From: Indolivaga capnocytophagoides DSM 22835
GTDB lineage: Bacteria; Bacteroidota; Bacteroidia; Bacteroidales; Dysgonomonadaceae
Assembly (NCBI RefSeq): GCF_000426485.1
Contig: NZ_KE384530.1
Coordinates: 47,757 to 111,756, forward strand
Reading direction: 5' to 3'
DNA length: 64,000 bases
A model generated the notes under the pieces. The model was not told the DNA's origin, did no database searches, and worked only from the letters and a program-made list of their open reading frames with translations. The position numbers and the translations under genes were made by a program. Below are positions 43,789 through 53,127 of the stretch, piece by piece (position 1 is the first letter of the stretch; the number at the start of each line of letters is the position of its first letter).

Positions 43789-46608
43789 TTTTAGGCTGTT
43801 CATAAAGTCATTGAGATTAATGTCTTTATCTATTTCAAGCTTTTTCCGGAGCCTGTATCTGCTGACTTCAACACCTCTGATGGTGATGTTTAGTAACGAT
43901 GCAATTTCTTTGGATGATAAGTTCATCTTTAAATAGGCACAAAGTACTTTTTCGTTTCTGGTCAGATTAGAATATCTTTTTTCCAGTGCATTGAAGAAAT
44001 CCGAATGTAATACATTGAAGTTCGACTGGAATACATCGAAATCTTTGTCATGCTCAATGTTATGATTGATCTGTGAAATCAGACTCATCACTTTTTGCTT
44101 TATCGTAATGGAAGGCTTATTATCATCTATTGCTTTTGATATAGTGAATACACCTTTCTTTACATTCTCGAGCATTTCATTTTTTCGAGCTAGATTCAGT
44201 ATATATCCCGATAGCTCTTGTGTTTTGTATTCGAGATTGCTTTTCAGATTTTCGTTTTGCAGTTCATATATCTCTTTGTCTTTTAGTTGCTTTTCCTCTT
44301 GATGTCTTTGCTTTTGGGCTATAAGTTCCTTGCCTTTTTGATCAATAATCCGTTTCTGTCTCCATATGGTACGTCGGTAAAAGATGAATATACAAGTCAG
44401 TATGAGAGTGAGGTATGCTATATATGCCCACACAGAACGATACCATGGAGGAAGCACCCTGAAACTTAGGTAAGTGATTTTATCCGAGTCGGTTTCACCC
44501 TTTTTCATTGCTTTTACTTCGAATGTGTACATTCCCTCGGGAAGTTTAGTGTATTCTTTGTTGTTTTTCTCGGAAGGGGTGCTCCATTTTTCATCGATAT
44601 TATGCAGGCGTACCGAATATACAATTTCATCTCTGTCTGCATATTCCGTAGTAGAAAAGTAGATGTTTATGGAGTTGAGTGAATAGGGAATCTTTAAAAA
44701 CTGTTTGGACTTCTCATAGAAAAGTGTACTGTCATTGTCTGTGGCTATTATCTTTCGGATGGATGCCGTAAGAGGTGTCGTTTTAGTTTGCTTATCTGAA
44801 AGGTTTATCATAACAAAACCTCGGTCTACTCCCAGTATTGCCGAAACTGAATCTTTGAGCATTACATTCTGATAACCATTGATCAATTCGTTACTTAATC
44901 CTAAAGCCTGTTTCTTTTTCGAATAACCGTTGTTATAACGTAAGAACTTAAGATTGTTATCTGTGACAAACCAGATGTTTTTGTATGGATCTATCGATAG
45001 GTAATCGTACTTCTGAGGCCCTTCGAGCAGATTCTCGAGTTCCGAAAAGGGAATGAATTTATCGGACATTTTCACATACTTCAATATCTCGTTCCTCGTG
45101 CAAATGAATAGAGTATTGTCTATTTTATTAAAGAAAGGGTTTTCCGGATTTAGTGGCGATTGTAGTATGTATTCTTTCTTTGCAATTACCTGAGTTAAAT
45201 CGTCATTCAATGTAAGGCGGAGTACTATATTATCGTTGCCCATCACCCAGATTGTTTTTTGGTCTTCTTCGTAAAAGTCCCGGCATGAATTATAAAAGTC
45301 GGGAATGTTGTGTGAATATTGCCACTTCCCCTGTTTCTTGACGAGAACTTTTAGCCCTGAATAGGAGCTTGCTATCATCTTGTCTTTTAATGGTTTTACT
45401 TGCCATATGCCTGTTAAAGGTATGTTGTATATCGATTGATTTTCAATGATGGATATTTTGGTATCTCCTGCACAAAACAAGGTTTCGTTGTACACGGACA
45501 AAGACCATATCTGTCCTTCGGTGTCTTTGACTAGGGTATAAGCCCCTGATTTATCGACTTTATATAGCCCTTGATTTGTACCCAGATACAGATCTCCTTT
45601 ATAGTATGCTGAACAATATCCTGTACCGATAGGTGAGCTGACAGAAAACATAGGACGGATAGACGATTCTATATTAATATAAGCTATGCCCCGGTCGAGC
45701 CCGATCCAAAGATTTCCATCGAGGTCAAAGAGAGAGCTTAATATTGTGTTGTTATATAATCCATTATTCAAATTAAATTCCTCTTGGTATTGAGGATTCA
45801 ATAAGTCGGTTACCAACACCCCGTTTTGTACTGAGCCCAGCGATAATAAAGAACCTTCTAATGAGGCACAGAACAATTGATTGTTCTCTATGAAATTTTG
45901 AGATGCAGGCAGGGTCATTTTTGTCCGTTTATTAGAGCCTAGCAGATATATCCCTTTTCTGGCAGTTACAGTCAGTAATTTGTTGTCGAAAGAAAGAATA
46001 CTTACTATTTTCTCGCCTTTGATATTCTCTGTATCCAGCAATGGCGTAAGCTTGTCTTGATAATTTATAAAGAAGACACCATCGGGGCTGCCTATGTATA
46101 TATAATTATTGATGAGTGAGGCACAGTCTACTTTTACACCTGTTGATATTACCTTCATTTTATCTTTTCCGTCATATATAACTACTTGCCCTTCATCGAG
46201 AAAATATACTTTATCACCTCTGACGAAGATATTCCAGACTTCTCCTCTCCATTCCGGAGCCAGATTTGTAAGGCTGTGATATATAAGTTTTCCCGAATTG
46301 TCAGGTTCAAAGTATCCTATTTCGGAGCTTCCCCCTACATATATGCGGTCTTTATCTATCTGTAAGGCTCTAACTAATTTATTCCTTATAGGGTATAATG
46401 ACCAGAATATGCCATCGAATTCGAGCAGTCCTGATGTATTGGCAAAATATATCTTTCGGTTATTTGGACTTTGCTTGACTGACCAGTTTTGCGAACCTGC
46501 CATATATGTATTGCGTTCATAGTTGATGATATTTCTCTGCCATACAGAATCAGAAGATATTAGAGGACCTGTTATAATGAAGAATAGAATATATAGAATA
46601 AATTTCAT
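43786..46608 (-). CDS. Propeller/Y_Y_Y membrane regulator with LuxR-type HTH
   Basis: 940 aa. Signal peptide (ILYILFFIITGPLIS); a periplasmic propeller region to about residue 630 (KVYFLDEGQVVIYDGKDKMK, LFDLDGNLWIGLDRGIAYIN); a Y_Y_Y domain near 650-710 (EYTKLPEGMYTFEVKAMKKG); one membrane helix near 727-745; a coiled coil near 745-820 (QKQRHQEEKQLKDKEIYELQ); and a C-terminal LuxR-like HTH near 882-940 (LTRNEKVLCAYLKMNLSSKE). It has no HisKA, HATPase or receiver, so it must couple ligand binding to DNA contact without phosphotransfer. It is divergent from the beta-glucan susC and probably controls that PUL; this is inferred from position. Confidence 0.88.
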   Translation of the reverse strand: MKFILYILFFIITGPLISSDSVWQRNIINYERNTYMAGSQNWSVKQSPNNRKIYFANTSGLLEFDGIFWSLYPIRNKLVRALQIDKDRIYVGGSSEIGYFEPDNSGKLIYHSLTNLAPEWRGEVWNIFVRGDKVYFLDEGQVVIYDGKDKMKVISTGVKVDCASLINNYIYIGSPDGVFFINYQDKLTPLLDTENIKGEKIVSILSFDNKLLTVTARKGIYLLGSNKRTKMTLPASQNFIENNQLFCASLEGSLLSLGSVQNGVLVTDLLNPQYQEEFNLNNGLYNNTILSSLFDLDGNLWIGLDRGIAYINIESSIRPMFSVSSPIGTGYCSAYYKGDLYLGTNQGLYKVDKSGAYTLVKDTEGQIWSLSVYNETLFCAGDTKISIIENQSIYNIPLTGIWQVKPLKDKMIASSYSGLKVLVKKQGKWQYSHNIPDFYNSCRDFYEEDQKTIWVMGNDNIVLRLTLNDDLTQVIAKKEYILQSPLNPENPFFNKIDNTLFICTRNEILKYVKMSDKFIPFSELENLLEGPQKYDYLSIDPYKNIWFVTDNNLKFLRYNNGYSKKKQALGLSNELINGYQNVMLKDSVSAILGVDRGFVMINLSDKQTKTTPLTASIRKIIATDNDSTLFYEKSKQFLKIPYSLNSINIYFSTTEYADRDEIVYSVRLHNIDEKWSTPSEKNNKEYTKLPEGMYTFEVKAMKKGETDSDKITYLSFRVLPPWYRSVWAYIAYLTLILTCIFIFYRRTIWRQKRIIDQKGKELIAQKQRHQEEKQLKDKEIYELQNENLKSNLEYKTQELSGYILNLARKNEMLENVKKGVFTISKAIDDNKPSITIKQKVMSLISQINHNIEHDKDFDVFQSNFNVLHSDFFNALEKRYSNLTRNEKVLCAYLKMNLSSKEIASLLNITIRGVEVSRYRLRKKLEIDKDINLNDFMNSLK

Positions 46609-46954
46609 GGCTAATAAAGGTTAAAATAACACTAATAGATGTGTAAATGTCTTCAAATATAATAAATCTTTTCTGATGTAGGTATTTTTAATATATAATA
46701 TTGATATATAGGTATTTATTTTTAATGTGTAGTAGTCTTGAAGTATTCTATATTGCTATACGTGAGTTTTTGTAGTATTGTTATTTTTTTACAAAAACTA
46801 ACATATTTATAGGTTTGCCAATGTAAACCAAAAAAATGATCAAATATATAAGTAACAGGAGTATCTAAAAGAGATAATTCTTTGTTATGAATATGTTTGA
46901 TTAGTAAATAAATAGGTCTGAGACCTAAATCGTTAACCAACTAAATGAGAAAAC
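46609..46954. other. Divergent control region of the beta-glucan PUL
   Basis: No gene is visible; it is very AT-rich. TATATTTG on the minus strand (46661-46654) is an exact -7 box about 45 nt before the regulator start. TATGTTTG (46892-46899) is an exact -7 box about 55 nt before susC. Neither has a clear -33 TTTG. A repeat copy covers the susC leader. Confidence 0.45.
46849..46926 (+). repeat. GGTC-hairpin repeat, forward
   Basis: It starts TAAGTAACAGGAGTATCTAA and ends AAATAAATAGGTCTGAGACC (+T; hairpin 46914-46926), 28 nt before the susC start. The body is diverged and contains the -7-like TATGTTTG. Confidence 0.78.
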
Positions 46955-49900
46955 ATGAAAAAAGAGTCGTTTACAGTTAATCGGCTATTATCAGGACTAA
47001 TATTATTCCTGTTATTTCTACCGATAGCTGCTTTTGCTCAAAGCAGTTCTATAAAAGGCACTGTTACAGATGCCAAATCGGGAGAAGCTCTGGTCGGAGT
47101 TTCTGTTGTACAAAAAAACACCAATAATGGAACAGTAACAGATCTGGACGGACACTTCCAATTAAATGTACCTTCAAACACAACTTTAGTTATATCTTAT
47201 CTTGGATATAAAACAAAGGAAATAAACGCATCCCAGAGTCCGATGTCGATTTTGTTAGAAGAATCGGGAGAGCTTCTGGATGAAGTGATCGTTGTTGGAT
47301 ATGGCGTTCAGAAAAAGAGTGTGGTAACAGCTTCTATAGCTAAGGTTTCGGCCGAAGACTTGGGCTCTACAGCACCTGTGCGGGTCGATAATGCTCTAAA
47401 AGGACTTGCTGCCGGTGTAACGGTTACATCTGCTTCGGGACAGCCGGGTGCCGCTGCCAAAATTCGTATTCGAGGAATCGGTACGATAAATAATTCAGAC
47501 CCGCTTTATATTGTAGATGGTATGCCTATAGAGGGTGGTTTGGATTATCTTAACCCGAGTGATATTGCTTCCATAGAAGTGTTGAAAGATGCCGCTTCCG
47601 GAGCTGTATACGGTGCACGTGCTGCTAACGGGGTAGTTTTGGTTACGACCAAAACAGGTAAGGAAGGAAGAACAAGAGTTACCTATGACTTTTCTTACGG
47701 ATGGCAGCGTCCATGGAAAGAACGTGATGTATTGAATGCAACCGAATATGCAATCATGATGAACGAAGGAGCAGTTAATGCAGGTATGGCTCCTAAATAC
47801 AATGATCCGTATTCTTATGGAAAGGGTACCAATTGGCAAAAAGAAACATTTAATTATGATGCGCCTGTAGTGAATCATCAAGTAAGTATAAGTGGAGCCA
47901 GTGATAAAATCAATTATTTGGTTTCTATGGGTTACTATACACAAGAAGGTATTGTGGGAGGAAATTTCGATCGTTCTAACTACGAACGTTTAACCCTGCG
48001 CAGCAATACCAGTTATACATTATTCGATGAATCGAAAAGCCGTAATTGGTTGAAAAGCCTCAAGGTTTCCTCAAACCTTTCTTATGCACGTATAAAGAGT
48101 AAAGGAATCGAAACAAACTCTTCTTACGGGTCACCTTTGGGTAGTGCTTTAGCATTATCTCCTATATTGGGTGTATACGTAGAGGGGCAAGCAGCACAAG
48201 ATCAATTAGATCAGTATGCCGGAACAAGTGGTTACACCCCAATGTATGATCCTAAAAATGGTAAACTTTACATGCTGGCTGGGTCTGACTATAATGAAAT
48301 GGTAAATCCTCTGGCAAGTCTGTCGTTACCTGGTAATCAGAATTGGAGTCATAAATTTGTAGTCAATTTTGCTGCGGAATTAGGAATCTGGGATAATTTG
48401 AAATTCAGAACTTCATATGGCGCTGATTTGGGTTTTTGGGGATATGACGGTTACACTAAACTGTATTACCTAACAGCTAATAATAAGGCTGATAAGACCA
48501 GTGCTTATTCTAATAAACAAGATGGAACTACATGGCAGCTCGAAAATATATTGATGTATGACAAGACAATTGATAAGCATACTTTTTCGCTGCTTCTAGG
48601 TCAATCTGCTAAGAAATCTTCGGGAAGTTATCTTGGAGGAAACAGATTTGGAATAATCAACTTGGATCGTCCTTATATCGATGCAAGTAATGGTTTGCAG
48701 GAAGATGGACATATGGGTGTTTACGGTGGTCCTAGTGATGATGCCACGTTAGCATCATTGTTTGCCCGTGCCAGCTATAACTATGATGAGAGATATATGT
48801 TACAGGCTACGGTTCGCCGTGACGGGTCTTCCAGATTCGGTTATAATAATCATTATGCCACTTTTCCTTCATTTTCTTTGGGGTGGAATCTGACAAATGA
48901 GAAGTTTATGGAGGAACGTCCTGAGTGGTTGACAGCAACAAAAGCTCGTTTGTCTTGGGGTAAGAACGGAAACGAGAATATCGGTAACTTCAGATACACT
49001 GTATTGACAGAGCCCGGAAACAATTATATATTCGGATCAGGTGAAAATTTGGTAAATGGGGTAAAAGCAGGAGGATTGGCTAATCCTGACCTAAGATGGG
49101 AAGAGTCAGAGCAGTTAGACTTTGGTTTGGATTTTGGCTTCTTTGATAATGCACTGACTTTTACAGTGGATTACTATAAGAAAAAAACCAACGGAATGTT
49201 GATGGAGATGAATATACCATCATACGTAGGTGAGTCTAAGCCTATTGGAAATGTGGGTAAGATGGAAAATAGCGGACTTGAATTTGAAGGAGCTTACAGA
49301 TTCAGCACTAACGGATGGAATTTCCGATTTGGAGGTAATTTGACCTATTTGAAAAATAAGTTGATCGAATACGGTAACGATTCAGGTTGGGCTAATCTAG
49401 ACGGTTTTCAAGGTATAAATACTATTACCCGGGCTCAGAATGGAAAACCTTTCCCTTATTTCTATGGATTTAAAACAGATGGTATTTTCCAAAATACAGC
49501 AGAAGTGAATGCTTATACAGGCAAAGATGGAGAATTGATTCAGCCTAATGCTGCACCCGGTGATGTTCGTTTTGTAGATATTAACGGCGATGGAGTGATT
49601 GATGATAAAGACCGCACAGATATTGGTAAAGGTATGCCCGATTGGACATATGGATTTAACTTCAATGTGAATTGGAAAAATTTTGATATGAGTATGATGT
49701 GGCAAGGTACTATCGGAAACGATGTATTTGATGCTACACGCCGTACCGATATTACGTCGAGCAATATGCCATCTTGGATGCTCAATCGTTGGACAGGTGA
49801 AGGTACTTCAAATAAATATCCTCGTTATGTACAAGGAGATAATGCAAACTGGCAAGCCTCAGATCTTTACATATATGATGGTAGCTACCTTCGTTTGAAA

Positions 49901-50116
49901 AACATACAGCTGGGTTATACTCTTCCGAGTAACTTGACACGTAAATATTTTGTGTCTTCTCTACGTCTGTTTGTAGCAGCAGAGAATCTACTGACAATAA
50001 CAAAGTATCATGGATTTGATCCGGAAATCTCATCTGGAGGTACATCTTTGGGTGTTGACCGAGGTGTATATCCACAGGCAAGAGTATTTACTGTAGGAGT
50101 GAATTTGGCGTTTTAA
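46955..50116 (+). CDS. SusC-like TonB-dependent transporter 3 (beta-glucan PUL)
   Basis: 1053-aa outer-membrane importer. Signal peptide to about residue 29 (AAFAQ); CarboxypepD_reg-like domain (GTVTDAKSGEALVGVSVVQK, LGYKTKEINAS); TonB-box-like DEVIVVGYGVQKKSVVTASI; plug with SDIASIEVLKDAASGAVYGA; 22-strand-type barrel; and end RVFTVGVNLAF with a terminal Phe. It heads the run SusC-SusD-SGBP-GH16-GH3, so it is expected to import beta-1,3-glucan oligosaccharides. Its N-terminal domain is clearly different from the two RG-I SusC proteins. It is probably activated by the divergent LuxR-type regulator. Confidence 0.95.
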   Translation: MKKESFTVNRLLSGLILFLLFLPIAAFAQSSSIKGTVTDAKSGEALVGVSVVQKNTNNGTVTDLDGHFQLNVPSNTTLVISYLGYKTKEINASQSPMSILLEESGELLDEVIVVGYGVQKKSVVTASIAKVSAEDLGSTAPVRVDNALKGLAAGVTVTSASGQPGAAAKIRIRGIGTINNSDPLYIVDGMPIEGGLDYLNPSDIASIEVLKDAASGAVYGARAANGVVLVTTKTGKEGRTRVTYDFSYGWQRPWKERDVLNATEYAIMMNEGAVNAGMAPKYNDPYSYGKGTNWQKETFNYDAPVVNHQVSISGASDKINYLVSMGYYTQEGIVGGNFDRSNYERLTLRSNTSYTLFDESKSRNWLKSLKVSSNLSYARIKSKGIETNSSYGSPLGSALALSPILGVYVEGQAAQDQLDQYAGTSGYTPMYDPKNGKLYMLAGSDYNEMVNPLASLSLPGNQNWSHKFVVNFAAELGIWDNLKFRTSYGADLGFWGYDGYTKLYYLTANNKADKTSAYSNKQDGTTWQLENILMYDKTIDKHTFSLLLGQSAKKSSGSYLGGNRFGIINLDRPYIDASNGLQEDGHMGVYGGPSDDATLASLFARASYNYDERYMLQATVRRDGSSRFGYNNHYATFPSFSLGWNLTNEKFMEERPEWLTATKARLSWGKNGNENIGNFRYTVLTEPGNNYIFGSGENLVNGVKAGGLANPDLRWEESEQLDFGLDFGFFDNALTFTVDYYKKKTNGMLMEMNIPSYVGESKPIGNVGKMENSGLEFEGAYRFSTNGWNFRFGGNLTYLKNKLIEYGNDSGWANLDGFQGINTITRAQNGKPFPYFYGFKTDGIFQNTAEVNAYTGKDGELIQPNAAPGDVRFVDINGDGVIDDKDRTDIGKGMPDWTYGFNFNVNWKNFDMSMMWQGTIGNDVFDATRRTDITSSNMPSWMLNRWTGEGTSNKYPRYVQGDNANWQASDLYIYDGSYLRLKNIQLGYTLPSNLTRKYFVSSLRLFVAAENLLTITKYHGFDPEISSGGTSLGVDRGVYPQARVFTVGVNLAF

Positions 50117-50134
50117 TCTTAATATTTAATCATC

Positions 50135-51649
50135 ATGAACAAATATAAATATATAATTACCGGTCTAGTATCATCAGCATTGCTGACAACCGGCTGTTCC
50201 GAGTCATTTTTAGAAGTAGAGTCTAAGACAAAAGAAACAATTGAAACTTACTTTACTACAGATGAGCATATACAAGAAGCTGTAGTTGCTGCTTACGATC
50301 CATTGCATTGGTCTGATTGGGCAATGGGACAGTATAATCCGGCGCTTATAATGAGTGATATTATGGCTGACGATTTATGGGTTGGCGGTGCTGATAAGAA
50401 TGATAACCAGTATTGGCATTTGATGATGAATTACGAAGCACTTCCTTCTAACTGTATGACCGGACTTTGGAGTGTATCCTATTCGGGTGTGAAGCGAAGC
50501 AATGATATCCTTACTTATATTGGTTGGGCAGGAGAGAATTTGACCGAAAAAAATGCAACCTATTATGAGGCTCAAGCTCGCGTACTTCGCGTATTTTATT
50601 ACAACTGGCTTTGGAAATTCTGGGGTAATATCCCTTATTATGAAATAAATCTTACAAAACCTTATATCGCAGAGCAGTTTAAAGCTGATGATGTGTATAA
50701 TAAGATGATTACGGATCTGGAAGGCGCAATTGCATTGGATGCTTTTCCGATGAAGGAAAGCAGTAACAACTTAGGACGTGTAACAAAGGCTATGGCATAT
50801 ATGCTTTATGCAGAAATAGTAATGTATCAAAATGACGAAAGCCGCTATCCGAAAGCTTTGGAGTATATGAAAGAGATTATCGATAGTGGAAAATATTCGC
50901 TGGCTACTGATTATACTGGTATTTTTAAAGAATCAGGAGAATGGAGTGATGAATCTATATTCGAGATTAATTATAAGTCACAGAATGCTGCTCGCTCATG
51001 GAATTCTCCTCTTGCAGCCGGAGGAACAGTTCTTCCTCGTTTGATAAGTCCTCTGGGATGGGCTGATGGTACTGATGGGCATGAGAATGGATGGGGGCTT
51101 GCTCCTGTAAGAGCAGAAACATACAGTCGCTATGCTAATAACGATGCTCGCCGCGATGCAACTTGTTGGAATGCCGCAGCTGCAGGTAGTTATAAGCCAC
51201 GTTATCAGGATACTGGTTTCTTCTTGGAAAAATATGCTGCGAAGTCTGGAGGAACTACAGGGCAAATTGCCGATGCTGACCTTAATTATAATAACAACCT
51301 TCGTATTTATCGCTTCTCTGAAACATTGCTTAATGCAGCCGAACTTATTGTTCGAGGAGCAGGAAGCGGCGATGCAAAAGAATATCTGAATCGAGTACAT
51401 AAACGTGCAGGGTTGACTGTTGAAGTTGCCGCAACCATTGATAATATTATCGAAGAACGTCACCTTGAGTTTGTCGGAGAAGGTAAGCGTTACTGGGATC
51501 TTATTCGTACAGGAAAGGCTGCAAGTGTACTTGTTCCTGATAGTTATGGTTATAGAACTAATGCCTGGACTGCAAATAAAAAATACCTGCCTATTCCTCA
51601 AAGTGAAATAGATGCAGCACAAGGAACCTTAACTCAGAACAATTATTAA
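50135..51649 (+). CDS. SusD-like surface glycan-binding lipoprotein 3
   Basis: 504 aa, 18 nt after susC. The lipobox LTTGC gives lipidated Cys21, followed by SESFLEVE. SusD landmarks: HIQEAVVAAYDPLHWSDWAM, ARVLRVFYYNWLWKFWGNIPY near 148, RIYRFSETLLNAAELIVRGA near 387, and the C-terminal YLPIPQSEIDAAQGTLTQNN. It forms the lid of SusC 3 and binds beta-glucan chains at the surface (inferred). The TAA stop is the first three bases of a reverse copy of the GGTC hairpin. Confidence 0.95.
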   Translation: MNKYKYIITGLVSSALLTTGCSESFLEVESKTKETIETYFTTDEHIQEAVVAAYDPLHWSDWAMGQYNPALIMSDIMADDLWVGGADKNDNQYWHLMMNYEALPSNCMTGLWSVSYSGVKRSNDILTYIGWAGENLTEKNATYYEAQARVLRVFYYNWLWKFWGNIPYYEINLTKPYIAEQFKADDVYNKMITDLEGAIALDAFPMKESSNNLGRVTKAMAYMLYAEIVMYQNDESRYPKALEYMKEIIDSGKYSLATDYTGIFKESGEWSDESIFEINYKSQNAARSWNSPLAAGGTVLPRLISPLGWADGTDGHENGWGLAPVRAETYSRYANNDARRDATCWNAAAAGSYKPRYQDTGFFLEKYAAKSGGTTGQIADADLNYNNNLRIYRFSETLLNAAELIVRGAGSGDAKEYLNRVHKRAGLTVEVAATIDNIIEERHLEFVGEGKRYWDLIRTGKAASVLVPDSYGYRTNAWTANKKYLPIPQSEIDAAQGTLTQNNY

Positions 51650-51677
51650 GGTCTCAGACCTATTTGCGATTACTTAA
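51647..51677 (-). repeat. GGTC-hairpin repeat, short copy, reverse
   Basis: TAAGGTCTCAGACCTA, then TTTGCGATTACTTA: the two ends of the repeat (hairpin, and TAAGTAA on the minus strand) without the middle. The TAA is the susD stop codon, and the copy ends 13 nt before the start of the next gene. Confidence 0.78.
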
Positions 51678-51690
51678 AATTAAAAGGATT

Positions 51691-53067
51691 ATGAAAAATA
51701 TATATAATTATATCAAAGTCACTTTCATGCTGGTGACCATAGCTCTAAGTCAGGCAGGCTGTTCTCCAGAAGACTTTAAGTCACCCAATGAAGCAGGTAT
51801 TCCTTTAGCTTCGGAATATGCCGATGCGGTTAAAATAGAGGTGGATCAGGAAACAAATACAGTTACTTTCGCTTTCGAAAGAACCGATGTTATTCCTTTT
51901 TGGACTATTCATACAGCATCTAAAGAAATTTATTCATCAAAGACTAGTTTTACTCAAACTTTTCCGAAAGCAGGAGATTATCTTGTCGAAGTAAAAATTC
52001 TGAATGCGAATGGACAAAGTGATGGTTCTGTAACAAAAACAATCACTATCGACAGGAGCTTAATTAATGGCTTCGGTGGATTTGTATACGATTCAGAATT
52101 CAACATCTGGAAAAGTGCTACAATAAGTACACCTACATTCTGGTATGCTCCGGGATGGAATCAGATTGCCGATCCGAAATATACATTCAACGAACCATCT
52201 TATTCTATCACTTTGCCTCAGGCAACTACCGATCAATGGCAGGGACAAATGATTTTGACTACCGATTTCGGAAGTAGTGCAGCATTGGAATATGATTTCT
52301 CTGTGATTCTGACCTCATCCAAAAAACATCCGGGAGTTACAGTTAAATTGGTTGATAGCACTGATGATAATATTTACTACTTTGCCGAAAGAGTCGAATT
52401 AGAAGCCAATCAACCTCAGTGTTTCTGGAATAAAAAAGGTCCGATGAAAGGGTTAGATATTAGTAAGTTAAAATTAGTATTAGACTTTGGGGGAAATGCA
52501 GAAGGGACAGATATTACGGTAGAGAATATCGTATTCAAAGATCACGCAAATGATGATGGAACGGTTGTTCCTGAACCTGAAGAACCGGATCATACTTGGG
52601 TTGATGTGAATAGTACTGATAACTTATGGCATGGCATTAGTTTTACTAATACATTTCATTATGCTCCGGGATGGAATCAGCTTCCTAATCCGGTATTAGT
52701 AATCAATGGTACAGAATATTCAACAAGTTTTCCTAGTGCTACTTTTTTGCAATGGCAGAATCAGGTAACATTTGTTACAGACAATTTAGCTCTAAGTGCT
52801 AGTGAGTACTATGATTTTCGAGTAACACTGAATGCTTCACAAGATATAAGAGCTGTGACTATAAAATTGGCGCAGAATGACGATGACGATACATTTCTTT
52901 TCATGAAAAACTTCGATCTTTCGGCAGGAACTAATGTTGCAGCACAAGTTGTAAATGTCCAGGGAAAGGATATTTCTAGAGCAAAGTTAGTATTTGACTT
53001 TGGAGGTAACCCCGACAATACGGATATACTTATAAAAGATATTATACTGCAAAAGCATATAGATTAA
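51691..53067 (+). CDS. Surface glycan-binding lipoprotein with two tandem CBM-like repeats
   Basis: 458 aa from the ATG at 51691; an in-frame TTG 27 nt earlier lies in the repeat and is rejected. The lipobox SQAGC gives lipidated Cys24. A PKD/Ig-like domain at about 45-120 (IPFWTIHTASKEIYSSKTSF) is followed by two similar beta-sandwich modules. The first is at about 130-290 (FWYAPGWNQIADPKYTFN, LDFGGNAEGTDITVENIVF). The second is at about 305-457 (FHYAPGWNQLPNPVLVING, FDFGGNPDNTDILIKDIIL). A Pro/Glu linker (VPEPEEPDHT) joins them. The layout fits the SusE/F-position glycan-binding proteins of beta-glucan PULs. Ligand inferred. Confidence 0.82.
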   Translation: MKNIYNYIKVTFMLVTIALSQAGCSPEDFKSPNEAGIPLASEYADAVKIEVDQETNTVTFAFERTDVIPFWTIHTASKEIYSSKTSFTQTFPKAGDYLVEVKILNANGQSDGSVTKTITIDRSLINGFGGFVYDSEFNIWKSATISTPTFWYAPGWNQIADPKYTFNEPSYSITLPQATTDQWQGQMILTTDFGSSAALEYDFSVILTSSKKHPGVTVKLVDSTDDNIYYFAERVELEANQPQCFWNKKGPMKGLDISKLKLVLDFGGNAEGTDITVENIVFKDHANDDGTVVPEPEEPDHTWVDVNSTDNLWHGISFTNTFHYAPGWNQLPNPVLVINGTEYSTSFPSATFLQWQNQVTFVTDNLALSASEYYDFRVTLNASQDIRAVTIKLAQNDDDDTFLFMKNFDLSAGTNVAAQVVNVQGKDISRAKLVFDFGGNPDNTDILIKDIILQKHID

Positions 53068-53081
53068 CCCTAACCCAAACG

Positions 53082-53109
53082 GGTGCGGATTTTGCCAAAG
53101 ATCCGCACC
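53082..53109 (+). promoter_or_regulatory. Strong hairpin between SGBP and GH16 genes
   Basis: GGTGCGGAT (53082-53090) pairs perfectly with ATCCGCACC (53101-53109) around TTTGCCAAAG, whose TTT/AAA can pair further. A weak T-rich tail follows. It may be a partial terminator or mRNA-stabilising element that adjusts GH16/GH3 levels relative to SusCD. Confidence 0.55.
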
Positions 53110-53127
53110 TGTCTTATTTATAAAATT

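Noticed and set aside
50996..51622. 208-codon open frame antisense to susD 3
   Set aside because: It is Cys/Ile/Ser-rich, has no domain, and lies wholly inside a well-supported SusD gene.
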